NCBI GenBank assembly: GCA_964019135.1
Contig: OZ025249.1
Coordinates: forward strand, 4,092,001-4,156,000
Origin: Arenicola marina
Taxonomy: Eukaryota; Annelida; Polychaeta; Arenicolidae
DNA length: 64,000 nucleotides
Direction of reading: 5' to 3'
Below, in pieces: positions 12,873 to 23,941 of this stretch. The translations under genes were made by a program, and so were the position numbers. Position 1 is the first letter of the stretch. Every line of letters begins with the position of its first letter. The notes beneath the pieces are model-generated. The model was not told the DNA's origin. It saw nothing but the letters and a program-made list of their open reading frames with translations, and did not search any database.

Positions 12873-13521
12873 GTTGCGCCAAGTGGGCCGCGGTTAGCGC
12901 ACCCCGTGATAAGTGGCCATCAATAAAACGCGGAATACTGCGGAAAACCCAGAAAAGGGTTACTGTGGCGAAGACGCGTAGGTAAGGCTGTGGTTTAACA
13001 TATTACCCCCCCAGCCCCCCCCCCCCCCCCCGGTGTACCCGACCATCGGTCGTTGTACTGGCCTGGCCCTCACAGTGTTCTGTAACGCTCTCCAACCCAT
13101 GCAGTCTGTGCCACATCATGCACGAATTCCTTTAAATGTTATCCTTTAGTTTATGCCGTCAGTATACAGCCTTATACGTTGTACTACATTGCATACGCAA
13201 CCGTCAGGCCTCTTCCGTGGGCTGCCACGTGGCGGTCCTGGTGAAGCGACTAGTATGAAAAGCCCTTTTCACATTGAAAGTTACTTATACCGCAATGCCT
13301 TCACTGAGAAACGTTTTACATGTTTTAAATGAAAATGATATATTTAGGCTCTTGGCGTATACTATGTACTAGTACTAATACTATTACATATTCTTTGCAA
13401 TATGACATGTTAAGTCACTTTTTGTGGTTAAAGCCGTTTGATTGGCTGCGCCATGAGGGTTGTCACCCCAGGCGATCCAACCAAAAAACTCGCACGACGT
13501 CATATATAACTCTTAGCCTTT
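12873..13521. other. Unassigned sequence with poly-C tract
   Basis: Contains a long C-rich run at about 13,005-13,032. No gene recognised. Confidence 0.4.
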
Positions 13522-13532
13522 CCATCTGCCAT

Positions 13533-13790
13533 TGGGGCCGGCGCGACAGCTCAGTGGGCTAGAGCGCTCGCACTGAGTGCTCTGGTCACCTGAGAGCCTA
13601 ACGGCACGTGGGTCGGTGGTTCGAGCCCTGCTGTGGCCATGTCTGTGTGGTCGCAGGATAAAGATCCCATGTCTTTCTTCGTAAAGAGTAGGGGGTTACC
13701 CCCGGGGGACATGGTTCCACTCTCCCTTCCTTCTCCCATTGACGTGATATGACCAAAAGTGGTTAAAGCGTCCTGAATAACCAACCAACC
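13533..13790 (+). mobile_element. tRNA-derived SINE
   Basis: The head carries an A-box-like GCTCAGTGGGCTAGAGCGC (from about 13,549) and a B-box-like GGTTCGAGCCC (about 13,618), spaced wider than in a real tRNA. A non-tRNA body follows and the element ends in an AACC-type tail (AATAACCAACCAACC). A perfect target duplication, CCATCTGCCAT, lies at 13,522-13,532 and again at 13,789-13,799, partly shared with the tail. Intact boxes and a perfect duplication suggest a fairly young copy. Confidence 0.88.
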
Positions 13791-13799
13791 ATCTGCCAT

Positions 13800-15336
13800 A
13801 AATTGCTCGTGCACGTGCGCACCCTTAACCAGGCTAAACAAGTTAATACCGACGTTAGATACCGACACACAATTAATACGGTGGTTGTTAAACACGACAT
13901 CAAGTTGATACCTATTTCACACTAATAACGGCCCTGAAACAGCTTTGTGAAACCCACCACAGACACCTTCAACTAGGAACTTAATTTTAGGACGATTACT
14001 GTGCCAATTTAAATCAACAAGTCCTTGTAATTACGAATAGGACTCGCGTAACCTGGCAGCCAAGGGACGTTACTCATAAACTGATTGATGGCAAATTGTC
14101 CTATATTTTAACAATTATGTATTTATTTTATTGTTTATTTAATTAATTAAACAAATGTGGGTTGGGGGTGGCTTGATCAGCACGATTCCAACACTCAATA
14201 CCGGAAGCCACGAAGCGAAAGAAAACAAACCACAGTTAGAGCCGGATTTGTTCGACGAAAATAAATTACACATAATTTGATATCCGTCTTTGTGCAATTT
14301 ATTTGTTTACACATCCACAATCATTTCAGCAAGTGTCCTTCTTTTGCTCGGCAATACAAGTTTTGAATTTTACGAGCAAAATTGAGCAGATGGTAGTGAA
14401 AGAACCCCATTGTTATATTCAGTGTTGTACACATAACGAAAAACATAATATCCAGCGTTATACGAACGCACTCTGCAACGCCAATACGTTTGGAAGCACA
14501 ATAATTACTATACAAATGCCTACCGCGCCGTTATATGTCTCATATTATCGTCCACGAGACTAGAATGATATATGAAATTATGTGCCATAATTTCTTTTGT
14601 TGTGCAGCAACGATAGAAGTTATTACCCCCTACTCGCAGGGGGCCTCTCCTAAGTATATTTCCCCCACCTGGAGCCCCGGGTCCTCCCGTCCCCCCATGG
14701 TGAGCCCCCGGGATTTAGGTCACGTGGGCGATGAGTCACGCGGCGTCACATGACCCACGCGCACTTGTTGTCCGTCCGCCATTTTGCTACTTCAGCAAGA
14801 AACATCGAAATTATTTTTCAATAGACTCGGTTGGCCGGGAAAGAACACTAACCCAAGCTGGTCTGCGTGAACATAGAGCAGGTCAATAGAAGAAAAAGAT
14901 GGCCCTTCCGAGCGGATTTTGGAGGTGAAAAGAGGGGGTCGTTACCGCGTAACCCTCCCAAACCCAGCCATGTATTAAATCCCCCCCCCCCCCCAACGGG
15001 TTTTGTTTACGCTGCAGTCGTTTTTGCCTCTTAACATTAAAACACGCACAGTAGTCCCTATGTCCCTATGTCTGAACCAACACGATACTAACAGTGGATG
15101 TGTCCAAACATATTTGACAGGCGGAAAATTGCTTTATGCATTTTTTTACATTACTACTGGAGCGCTTGGTAAAAGTTTTCGACCTCATCTCAATATGATC
15201 TATTTCACGTCTGCGATAATAGAGATGTGGTCGAAATTTGCACACGTAGGCCTACCGAGCGCTTCAACCAGCCATCATGCACATGACAAATGTCGCTGGA
15301 AGGGGAAATGTGCTCTTCACGACAGCCCCAAGCAGA
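13800..15336. other. Unassigned sequence downstream of the FkbM pseudogene
   Basis: No gene recognised. The block at about 14,860-15,010 is related to 8820-8990 (shared motifs around ATAGAGC and GGATTTTGGAGGTGAAA), so it is a dispersed repeat. A C run lies near 14,982. Confidence 0.4.
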
Positions 15337-16271
15337 TCATGGTTGCTTAATGCGTGTATAAGCCACATCTTGGCGCCTCATCACCTCCTGCACCTTGTAT
15401 CCGTTCGCAGTCATTATCTTGTTCAAGTCCTGTAACTTTCTGTCTGTGCATCTTGGACATCCCTGAACCCCAGACTCTACCGTTCAAACGTCAAACGTTA
15501 TTTTGTCGAACGGAATAATTTTTAGGATCTCTACTTCAGGACCTTCTACATCCAGGGAGAAGTAATCAACGTGGCTGATCCCGATAGCTTTGAGAATGGA
15601 GTAGAGCGGAAGGCAGGCCACTTTAGCGTGGCCACTTATTCGCTTTTTATCTGTTATCACCCCCAGATGACTCTTCTCCATCATGTTGGCTAAACCGCCC
15701 ATTAATTTAGCGATGGTGAAGTCCAAGACCATTGCCTTGGGTTCGGGACTCAGACAACCGCTTATCAGATACCCCAGCTTTGCCTGATGAAGGGCATCCA
15801 TGCTCGTCGGATTTGCTTCGACCAACAAACCCGTCCAGTTTCGCTGTCTTTCGAAGAAAATAGTATTGGAGAAGCCTTCCCCCTGGGCCGCGCCGCGCCG
15901 CACTCTATGTAAAATCCGTTCCTTCTCCGGCCCAGCAATTTATCCACCAGTGGCGTTTGTCCAATCTGCGAGAAGTCCTGCCTATCCGGTTGCCTCAGCT
16001 TGCGAGGTCCCGGGGAGGGCTCCACAAACATGTATTCTCTGATGTGTTGATTCAGGGCCTCGTCGTCCTGGGCGGCACCCACCAGGTAGGCGGGGAGGGT
16101 CGAGCTCTGCTTGCCGACACGTGAGGAGGCCCCCGGGCCGGTCTTGCGACTCCCATCTGAATCCTCCGCGTCAATATGGTTTCCTAGTTTCATCGACCCT
16201 TGTCTGAGGGCGACAACAAGAAGCACAGCCCCAAAACACGCGAGGAACGTCACTCGCCACCTTGTCTTCAT
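15337..16271 (-). pseudogene. Star-like / FkbM methyltransferase-domain gene, disrupted
   Basis: Single-exon gene of the Star-like family: an FkbM methyltransferase-type domain behind an N-terminal signal anchor. The start at 16,271 gives a short basic end then a hydrophobic anchor (FLACFGAVLLVVAL), predicting a type II membrane protein. Family motifs follow: NGFYIECGA, GEGFSNTIFFE, GLLVEANP and FSLDVEGPEVEIL. Two defects disrupt it. A frameshift in the GC-rich run near 15,890-15,905 separates the ECGA and GEGFSNT motifs. An in-frame TGA at 15,484-15,486 follows ITFDV. Beyond that stop the same frame continues with family-like sequence (MTANGYKVQEVMRRQDVAY) to a stop at 15,337-15,339, giving a normal family length near 310 residues. 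With so few defects it may be a recent pseudogene, a null allele or partly sequencing error. Lack of introns could mean a retrocopy. Confidence 0.8.
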
Positions 16272-17034
16272 CGTGTCTTCATCGGTTCACAAGAACAGTC
16301 GAAAAGGAGAGAAGTTTCCAGCCGTTCTCTCTCACTCTATCTCTGACGACAGACCCCGCCCGCTCTACAACAGATTGAACAGTCGCCCGGCGAACCCTCC
16401 TCAGTAGATCTGCCCTGCTTATGCTGCGTTTTTTTGTGATTTACACCCGGTTGGCGCTTCCGATTCAGTGACTATGCAGTTCTTATAGATATTCCAACAG
16501 ATATCTGCATGCGGGCGTAAACAGTAAACGTAAACTGTTTTTCAATCATAGTATGTGTCAACACGCCACTGACTGAGTGTGGTCAGTGACTGTGACGCGT
16601 GATTGCAGAGACTGGCAGAGACTGTCGTCTGTCCATGCAGACTGCGCTGTCAGTGAATCGTGGGTCGCGCAGCATTCATATCCATGATCAGCAGGATGCA
16701 GGAATCCTGGAGAGGGTACCCCCGCCCCTGTTGAGGAAGAACGCTATCTGAGGCGGCGTGGACCCCCCCCCCCTCCCGCCCCCCACGGTTGCAAGTTTTC
16801 TGTGGCTTCCCCCCACCCCACCCGGTCGTCAACAAAATTGGTAAAAATAAGTAGGGCCAGGATTGTTCGAAGAGCTTTAATTTAAATTGTTCTCAAGAAT
16901 AATATTAAATTGATCGGTTCATATAATTTGGGTGAGATAAGATAAGATAACATTTTAGTTGCTAAATAAAGTTGCTAAATAACATTGGTTTCTTTGTTAT
17001 AATGTGTTCAAACTGGCAAAGACCGGCCGAATTA
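16272..17034. other. Upstream flank of the FkbM pseudogene
   Basis: Presumed promoter side of the minus-strand gene. A four-codon upstream reading frame (ATG AAG ACA CGA TGA) ends overlapping the main start codon; it may simply reflect a tandem copy of ATGAAGACA. A C run lies near 16,766. No TATA box could be assigned with confidence. Confidence 0.4.
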
Positions 17035-17104
17035 ACATATCGATATGTGCATATCGCAACTGATCAGTTGCGATATGCGCTGGATAACTTGCTTTGAGCA
17101 AGTT
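17035..17104. repeat. Cluster of three consecutive palindromes
   Basis: A 14-bp palindrome (ACATATCGATATGT, 17,035-17,048) is followed without a gap by a perfect 30-bp palindrome (17,049-17,078, centred on TGATCA, outer arms GCATATCGCAAC). Then comes a hairpin with 7-bp arms (AACTTGC/GCAAGTT, 17,086-17,104). Confidence 0.85.
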
Positions 17105-17152
17105 TCATCGAGTGTCAAGTCAAAAAGCTACTTAATTGAAGAATGAAGGCAA

Positions 17153-18099
17153 TAGAGCTATAAAGTCTCGTTCGCTTAGACTTCCGGTTTACTCATTTTG
17201 GGGACAAACAAACGAAGCACGTGTTCGGAACGAGTTTAGAATCTCTGCGTACACTGGTATCCTGACTATCTGTGACGTAGGGGTGACGTGCATGTTACGC
17301 AAAGAGAGAGACTGGGAACCAGACTACCTGCGCAAAAGCCAGGCGCCGAGGGGTGGGTCCATTGCGGAAGGCCCAGCGCTATGATTAAGAATATTTAAGA
17401 AATATAGCTTCTCAAAACGGATAGACGACATATTTTTTATTTGTTTCCGCCGTCACAATGACGAATATTTGTTACGACGGGACAATACGACTGAGAAACT
17501 AACGTTTTTTTGCATTTCCTACGAAAACGAGGCATTATGACGTCACACGGATTCTCCCCGGTGACAACGTTGGCGCAACGCTTCAAACAAACAGAAACTT
17601 GGTCTTTTCGTGATCCAAAAGTGATACGAAAACATCCAACTGGTCTTATTTTATCTTTATCATGCGGTTTAATGACGCACCCGTGTGTTGTTACTCCATG
17701 CACTGCACATTTTGACAGCGGAATGGCTACGTCGATCACTTGCTCTCGCCATTTTTGGTTACCGCGGAGGCACGCGATACTCTGTGACGTCACTCGCTGT
17801 TTGGTGAACTTGCGAAAGCCCGGGTGCAGGGCTAAATTTAGAACGTTATTTTTAGCTTTCGAGTGTTTTGAAGACGGATTTTTCCTTGTATATACTCAAA
17901 GTTCTGCGCTTCATCGCCTCCAAAGATTTTAACGTATATCTCCCATAGCCAGGTTTAGTGAAATGGTACTCATAGTCTTTAGAATAAACCTGGAAAGAAA
18001 TTGACATATAGCTGCCTATACTTCAACATGGAGCACGTGTGTTTGTTTGTCCCCAAAACTGAAGTCTCGCGGCCCGATCGCGAGAATTGTATAGCCCTA
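17153..18099. mobile_element. Inverted-repeat DNA element with TA ends
   Basis: Both ends carry the same inverted module: TATAGGGCTATACA-like terminus, CTCGC-rich segment, then TTTTGGGGACAAACAAAC and a GCACGTG box. The left copy (17,153-17,225) is diverged; the right copy (about 18,027-18,099) is better kept and ends in GTATAGCCCTA. Outer TA dinucleotides fit a TA target. The interior is about 800 bp with no transposase. Related copies lie at 18,830-18,905 and 62,286-62,560; 61,484-62,285 shares the termini. Confidence 0.65.
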
Positions 18100-18590
18100 T
18101 GAAGTGTCGCTTGCAAGCCAGTCCTGGCTCGAGCCCAGGCCCAGCTCTCGCTAGACCTACTTCCTTACTGTGATAGGGCATGCAAGTGAATCTCGTTTCA
18201 TGTGTGCGATACCTCACGAGATCAGATTTTGGGGACAACGACGTTATATGCGACCTTAATTTTTCACTGCGCAGCTCACTCACCCGGCTTGACGAATCGA
18301 AACGCTGTCATTCTAGTCACAATTTAGGACGTGGAACCAGGCAAACTGCGCGGTGAGCGAGGCTAGAAAAGGGTGGGTCCCTTCTAGCCCTGGTACATGC
18401 CTCTCTGACCACGCCGCCCGTAAACGGAGCAAGGCTGAGAGCCATGCCGTTCACCAGGCCTAAAATTAGGTGCCTCAAGTTGAACAGAATAAATATGCAG
18501 TGTCTACTCGTCCAGTTGCTCCGTTAGGTTCCTGAAGCGTTTATGACTTTCGTCGGACAGTCATTTTTTTGGTCGGTAGTGTATTTTCTT
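18100..18590. other. Unassigned sequence
   Basis: Nothing recognisable between the TA-ended element and the foldback element. Confidence 0.35.
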
Positions 18591-18760
18591 GTAATCCGGG
18601 CGATTTTTGTCACCTCTCGCTTCGTTTTCCATGCTCCGCCATTCGCCGGACGTCAACAAACGCCGCCTGGCAGCCAGTCCTCACGCTAAGTTTGGTTACT
18701 TCCGGCGAGCGGCGGAGCATTGAAAACGAAGCGAGAAAGAACACAAATCGCCCGGATTAC
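18591..18760. mobile_element. Foldback MITE
   Basis: A 170-bp stretch that folds on itself. It begins GTAATCCGGGCGATTT and ends AAATCGCCCGGATTAC, and the arms continue inward through TCGCTTCGTTTTC/GAAAACGAAGCGA and GCTCCGCC/GGCGGAGC. Only a short unpaired centre remains. A TA target may be included in the ends. No coding capacity. Confidence 0.8.
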
Positions 18761-18829
18761 TAAAAAGTTACCGCCATAACTAGTATGACAGCCCTCTGCG
18801 CACGGTATTCATTGTTACGCAGGGGGCGA

Positions 18830-18905
18830 GTCAGACTGCGCACTGAACAAGAAGCACGTGTTCGTTTGTTTGTCCCCAAAATGCCCGGCCGGAAGTAGAA
18901 CCCGC
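18830..18905. mobile_element. Terminal fragment of the TA-ended element family
   Basis: Contains the family module GCACGTGTTCGTTTGTTTG plus TCCCCAAAA followed by CCGGAAGTAGAACCCGC, matching the end of the element near 62,220-62,270. No partner end was seen. Confidence 0.55.
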
Positions 18906-18927
18906 AAGAACTCCTGACATGCACTAT

Positions 18928-19137
18928 TCACAGCCAACTTCGCTGCTGCCTGCCTGCATGGCTGTCTCGCTTTGTCAGTCTCCGCTTCGCCCCTGTCATG
19001 GTCTCTAAGAGCACATCAACCTTCTTGACAGCTTCAGCTCCACTGTCTGTATCACTTTCCTTTTCAGCTTTCCTTTTGCTGGTCAGATAATTCCGGACAG
19101 AGTAAAGATTCTGTCGAAGTGGCCAGTTTACACTCTG
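18928..19137 (-). other. Possible coding fragment, unknown identity
   Basis: A 68-codon open stretch on the minus strand has strongly protein-like composition, including YLTSKRKAEKESDTDSGAEA and KKVDVLLETMTGAKRR. It has no start codon of its own; a TGACAG just upstream could be an acceptor. It may be an internal or last exon, or a retro-fragment. I do not recognise the family. Confidence 0.3.
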
Positions 19138-19315
19138 TCACTGACAGTTTTCTGTGGAGTGAAGGTGGCATAACTTTCGTGCCTGCGGAGACGTACTGAA
19201 TATTAATCAGTGTTCCTAATCTGAATATTAATCAGTGTTCCTAATTAATTATAATATGCAAAATTGAGGAACCGGGTGTGAATTAAAAAAACGCGCTAAT
19301 GCTTGTCGACTGGCG

Positions 19316-19430
19316 TGCGAAGCCATAGGGCTGTACAGTCACTACGAGATCTTATCGAGACCCCACGAGACAGGCATGCTTATGCTCTACGTCAATGTCG
19401 AGCATCAACGGCCTGTACGTGCTGCCTACC
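19316..19430. repeat. Dispersed repeat shared with 61,484-61,600
   Basis: The run ATAGGGCTGTACAGTCAC, then CTTATCGAGACCCCACGAGA and GCATCAACGGCCTGTACG, occurs in the same order at 61,484-61,600. It looks like the terminal part of a DNA element with a TAGGGCTGTACAGT end; the other end was not found here. Just before it, at 19,197-19,245, a 25-bp unit (GAATATTAATCAGTGTTCCT) is present twice. Confidence 0.6.
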
Positions 19431-19689
19431 TTCTCGTTGTTTGCCTTAACACGCGAATCAGTTAAACGCGCTGATGAAGAAAAAGGGTTACAAGGTTCAA
19501 CAGATAATGAGACGCCAAGATGTGGTGTACATTCCGGTAAACAAACGTTGAGTTATGTACCTGGGTTGTACACTCCGGTAAACAACCGTTGATTGCCGAA
19601 CAGACTTTTTTAACACAGAGTAAGCAACCGTCTATTTGCCTCATGGCAATTTGTGTATACTCTGAAAAACAAACATGAAATTGTCACAG

Positions 19690-21300
19690 GGATCGCATTT
19701 GTTAAGTTATATAACTGAGATGTATACTCCGGTAAACAACCGTTGAGTTATGAACATGGGTTATACACTCTTGTGAATATACGTTGAGTTACCTGGGATG
19801 TATATTTCGTGATAAGCAAACGTTGAGTTGCCTGGGATGTACACACTGGTAAGCAAACGTTGAGTTACCTGGGATGTACACTATGGTAAACAAACGTTGA
19901 GTTACCTGGGATGTACACTATGGTAATAAAACGTTGAGTTACCTGGGATGTACACTATGGTAATAAAACGTTGAGTTACCTGGGATGTACACTATGGTAA
20001 GCAAACGTTGAGTTACCTGGGATATACACTATGGTAAACAAACGTTGAGTTGCCTGGGATGTACAGTATGGTAAGCAAGCGTTGAGTTACCTGGGATGTA
20101 CAGTATGGTAAGCAAGCGTTGAGTTACCTGGGATGTAAACTATGGTAAACAAGCGTTGAGTTACCTGGGATGTACACTATGGTAAGCAAACGTTGAGTTA
20201 CCTGGGATGTAAACTATGGTAAACAAGCGTTGAGTTACCTGGGATGTGCACTATGGTAAGCAAACGTTCAGTTACCTGGGATGTACAGTATGGTAAACAA
20301 ACGTTGAGTTACCTGGGATGTACAGTATGGTAAGCAAGCGTTGAGTTACCTGGGATGTAGACTATGGTAAGTAAAGGTTGAGTTACCTGGGATGTACAGT
20401 ATGATAAGCAAACGTTGAGTTACCTGGGATGTACACTATGGTAAGCAAGCGTTGAGTTACCTGGGATGTACACTATGGTAAGCAAAGGTTGAGTTACCTG
20501 GGATGTACAGTATGGTAAGCAAGCGTTGAGTTACCTGGGATGTACACTATGGTAAACAAACGTTGAGTTACCTGGGATGTACACACTTGTAAGCAAACCT
20601 TGAGTTACCTGGGATGTACACACTGGTAAGCAGACGTTGAGTTACCTGGGATGTACACTATGGTAAGCAAGCGTTGAGTTACCTGGGATGTACAGTATGG
20701 TAAGCAAACGTTGAGTTACCTGGGATGTACACACTGGTAAGCAAGCGTTGAGTTACCTGGGATGTACACACTGGTAAGCAAGCGTTGAGTTACATGGGAT
20801 GTACACTATGGTAAGCAAGCGTTGAGTTACCTGGGATGTACACTATGGTAAGCAAGCGTTGAGTTACCTGGGATGTAGACTATGGTAAGTAAAGGTTGAG
20901 TTACCTGGGATGTACAGTATGGTAAGCAAAGGTTGAGTTACCTGGGATGTACACTATGGTAAGCAAGCGTTGAGTTACCTGGGATGTACACTATGGTAAG
21001 CAAAGGTTGAGTTACCTGGGATGTACAGTGTGGTAAGCAAACGTTGAGTTACCTGGGATGTACACTATGGTAAGCAAACGTCCAGTTACCTAGGATGTAC
21101 ACACTGGTAAGCAAACGTTGAGTTACCTGGGATGTACACTATGGTAAGCAAACGTCCAGTTACCTGGGATGTACACACTGGTTAGCATATGCTGAGTTAC
21201 CTGGGATGTACACACTGGTTAGCATATGCTGAGTTACCTGGGATGTACACACTGGTAAACAAGCGTTAAATTGCCTGGGATGTACTCTCCGCTATACAAA
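19690..21300. repeat. 37-bp minisatellite
   Basis: About 40 units of 37 bp made of GTAAGCAAACGTTGAG and TTACCTGGGATGTACACTATG-like halves, with variants (TATGGT/CACTGGT, AAGCGTT/AAACGTT). Degenerate units begin near 19,530. On the minus strand each unit contains CCCAGGTAACT, a strong donor-like motif; on the plus strand ATGGTAAGC is donor-like too. No exon was identified beside it. Confidence 0.93.
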
Positions 21301-22158
21301 GGTCCAGTTACCTTGGATTACACTAAGGCAAGTGCACGTAAGCTTGTGATTGCCGTAGGGCCTCGCAGTGAACATTTCAGTAAGAACCCATAGAGTTGGA
21401 GGACAGAGCGAGCGACGCTTATATGACACCCATATCCAAGCGAAATAATAACACTTAAAAACGGATACATTTGCCGCTTAGTTAAATCTCTCGCCTCCCC
21501 CTCTGCTTACGCCATAGTAATGTGAGGAACGAGCTCCCTCTGCTATCAGTGATGCAAATCATCCCAGCTCTTAAACCCCCGGAACTGACCACCACCACCC
21601 AAACATACGCTAACCGAAACTCTAAAACTGGTCATAACTATCCGATCTAAGCCAAGTTTGCGATGACCCGTCACTACAACAGTAAACATTTACCCCAAAA
21701 GGCTTATTTAGGCGTGGACGCCTGAAGATTCAATCTGGCAGCTGCGCATCAAACACATACGTTGTTACAATATATATAGTTCCTAATCATATTTTACCTG
21801 ATCATATCTGTCTTCTTCATCGCAATAACATTGAAAGTAAAAGAGCCAAAAGAGTACAACTAACATTTTTCAGTCGAGGATCAGATGGCGAAAGAAAATC
21901 AGCCAAAATGGTGGTTTCACGCATAGAATCGGCTGATGCTGTCCTTGGACTCACAACTAACCACCGGATTTAATGCCCATTTCAGAATAATAAGCATCAG
22001 AGTATGTTTTTGACGCGAGTGCCCCCAGGCAAGCCCGCTTCTCTAGGGCACAATGGTGTCCATGTTAAAATCCTTGGACGTTAATAGTGAATCGACTGTT
22101 TGCCGGATTAATCCACCGTAACCCCTTTACTACCTTTGTGTAAATAAGGCTGCTGTAT
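21301..22158. other. Unassigned sequence before the assembly gap
   Basis: No gene recognised. The segment 22,018-22,100 is an inverted copy of the dispersed repeat at 12,793-12,872. Confidence 0.4.
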
Positions 22159-22358
22159 NNNNNNNNNNNNNNNNNNNNNNNNNNNNNNNNNNNNNNNNNN
22201 NNNNNNNNNNNNNNNNNNNNNNNNNNNNNNNNNNNNNNNNNNNNNNNNNNNNNNNNNNNNNNNNNNNNNNNNNNNNNNNNNNNNNNNNNNNNNNNNNNNN
22301 NNNNNNNNNNNNNNNNNNNNNNNNNNNNNNNNNNNNNNNNNNNNNNNNNNNNNNNNNN
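22159..22358. other. Assembly gap, 200 N
   Basis: Exactly 200 unknown bases, probably a placeholder length. The two sides may not be truly 200 bp apart. Confidence 0.99.
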
Positions 22359-23322
22359 GGGTAATTAAAGAATTATGAAAAAAACCCAGTAAAACCTTTG
22401 ACATTAAGAAAACCAATAGCCGTGGAAATTTATTTCGGAAAGAGCGTTATGACATAATAGAAGATCATTTATCAAAAAATGACACATTTAAGACGCATTT
22501 TGGCAGATATTTCGAAAGACATTGACCAGCAAGAAGAAATATAAAATGATCAACCAATAAATGAAATCCTACTATACCACCAATTGTGACAGAAAACTCA
22601 CTGTATCGGCTAGCTTAACTACATCAATGGATGATGACGTCAAAGTTATTTTATCCCTTTAAGCTTTTCTCATTTTAAATACTGCCAAGATGTGTGGGTT
22701 TTTTGTTTCACTATCAAAAAGAGGATTAATATTTACAAACGTGCACTGAAGTATGTTTTAGTGATTTGAAGACCGATCTTGTAGTTAAGGAGGTAGGCCT
22801 TTGGTCGATGTTTAGACGTTGGCGACAGTTCACACGATTAAACGCCTGACCCAGACGCTACCTCCATAACATGCATAGTGTAAACTATATGTTTGCCTTT
22901 CAAACATTAGTACAACTACGGTAAAGATGCAGCTAAGGATGAAGGCTGCTAAACAGAGACACGAATTTAGTTAAATCTGCCAAGAGAATCCAAACCTTAA
23001 AGTCAGCCTGCGAATTATTTTCATGTTAATGCAATTCTTGCCCGTTGTGCAGCAGACAGATAACGGGTAAAGGCTAGAGAAGTGTGAATAGCGATGTTAA
23101 ATGAACGCTTAAAACTGTCATGTTCCTCACAAGTTTATATAGAATCTTGATCTCCCAACGACCAGAGACAAAATATATATCCCTGCATATATATAACAAG
23201 ATATAACGTCATTAACGTTTGCGTTTCTAGAAATCCCCCAAATCCAATAAAAACAGTAAAGGTTGGGTGTAAGTATCGCGTGAGCTATACTGAAACAATA
23301 GTACGGGCTATCAGAGAATAGT
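22359..23322. other. Unassigned AT-rich sequence
   Basis: No gene, RNA or terminal repeat recognised. Confidence 0.4.
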
Positions 23323-23605
23323 GACCGTGACCGGAAGGTTACGTGACCTGGACGATACGTGGCCTAGACGGTACGTGACCTGAACGATACGTGAGGTGGA
23401 CGATACGTGACCTAAACGATACGTGACCTGGACGATACGTGACCTGAACGATACGTGACCTGGACGATACGTGACCTGGACGATACGTGACCTGGACGAT
23501 ACGTGACCTAAACGACACGTTATCTGGACGATAATGACCTAGACAATACGTGACCTGGAAGATACGTGACCTAGACGATACGTGACCTAGACGATACGTG
23601 ACCGG
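23323..23605. repeat. 16-bp tandem repeat
   Basis: About 17 units of GACGATACGTGACCTG with A/G variants in the linker (CTGGAC, CTAAAC, CTAGAC). Ends in a C run. From 23,606 to 23,941 nothing else was recognised. Confidence 0.9.
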
Positions 23606-23941
23606 TAGCCTCCCCCCCCCCCACGCTCCTTCTAACTCTTAAGTCTTATCGATATATTTATCTATTTATTTATCTGAGAAATGTGTGGGTCTTCCGAGGG
23701 ACGTGTTGGCTTCTCTTCGTTGCTATTTCCGTCTCTCACGCCTTGGGGGAGCTTTGGGGCGTGTGTGAGTGGTGTAAACTGGCTCTTCTCTTCATCATCC
23801 GGGGACGAATTCATCCCGTCTCTCCTGGTTACACCGCAGTTACCAAGGCAACCTGGCACAATGACGCCTCGCCTATTAACGCCCACCTCGTCGCCTCCTG
23901 CAAATTATAATTTAATATAAGAATTTTGTCTATAATGATAG

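Noticed and set aside
13535-13630. tRNA gene at the head of the SINE
   Set aside because: Spacing between A and B boxes is too long and the body and tail are those of a SINE with target duplications.
22108-22416. Open frame across the run of N
   Set aside because: It exists only because unknown bases contain no stops.
8170-23900. A complete second SLC5 gene copy belonging to the 8-kb exon
   Set aside because: No duplicates of exons 10 or 11, or of any earlier exon, were found to the right of the copy.
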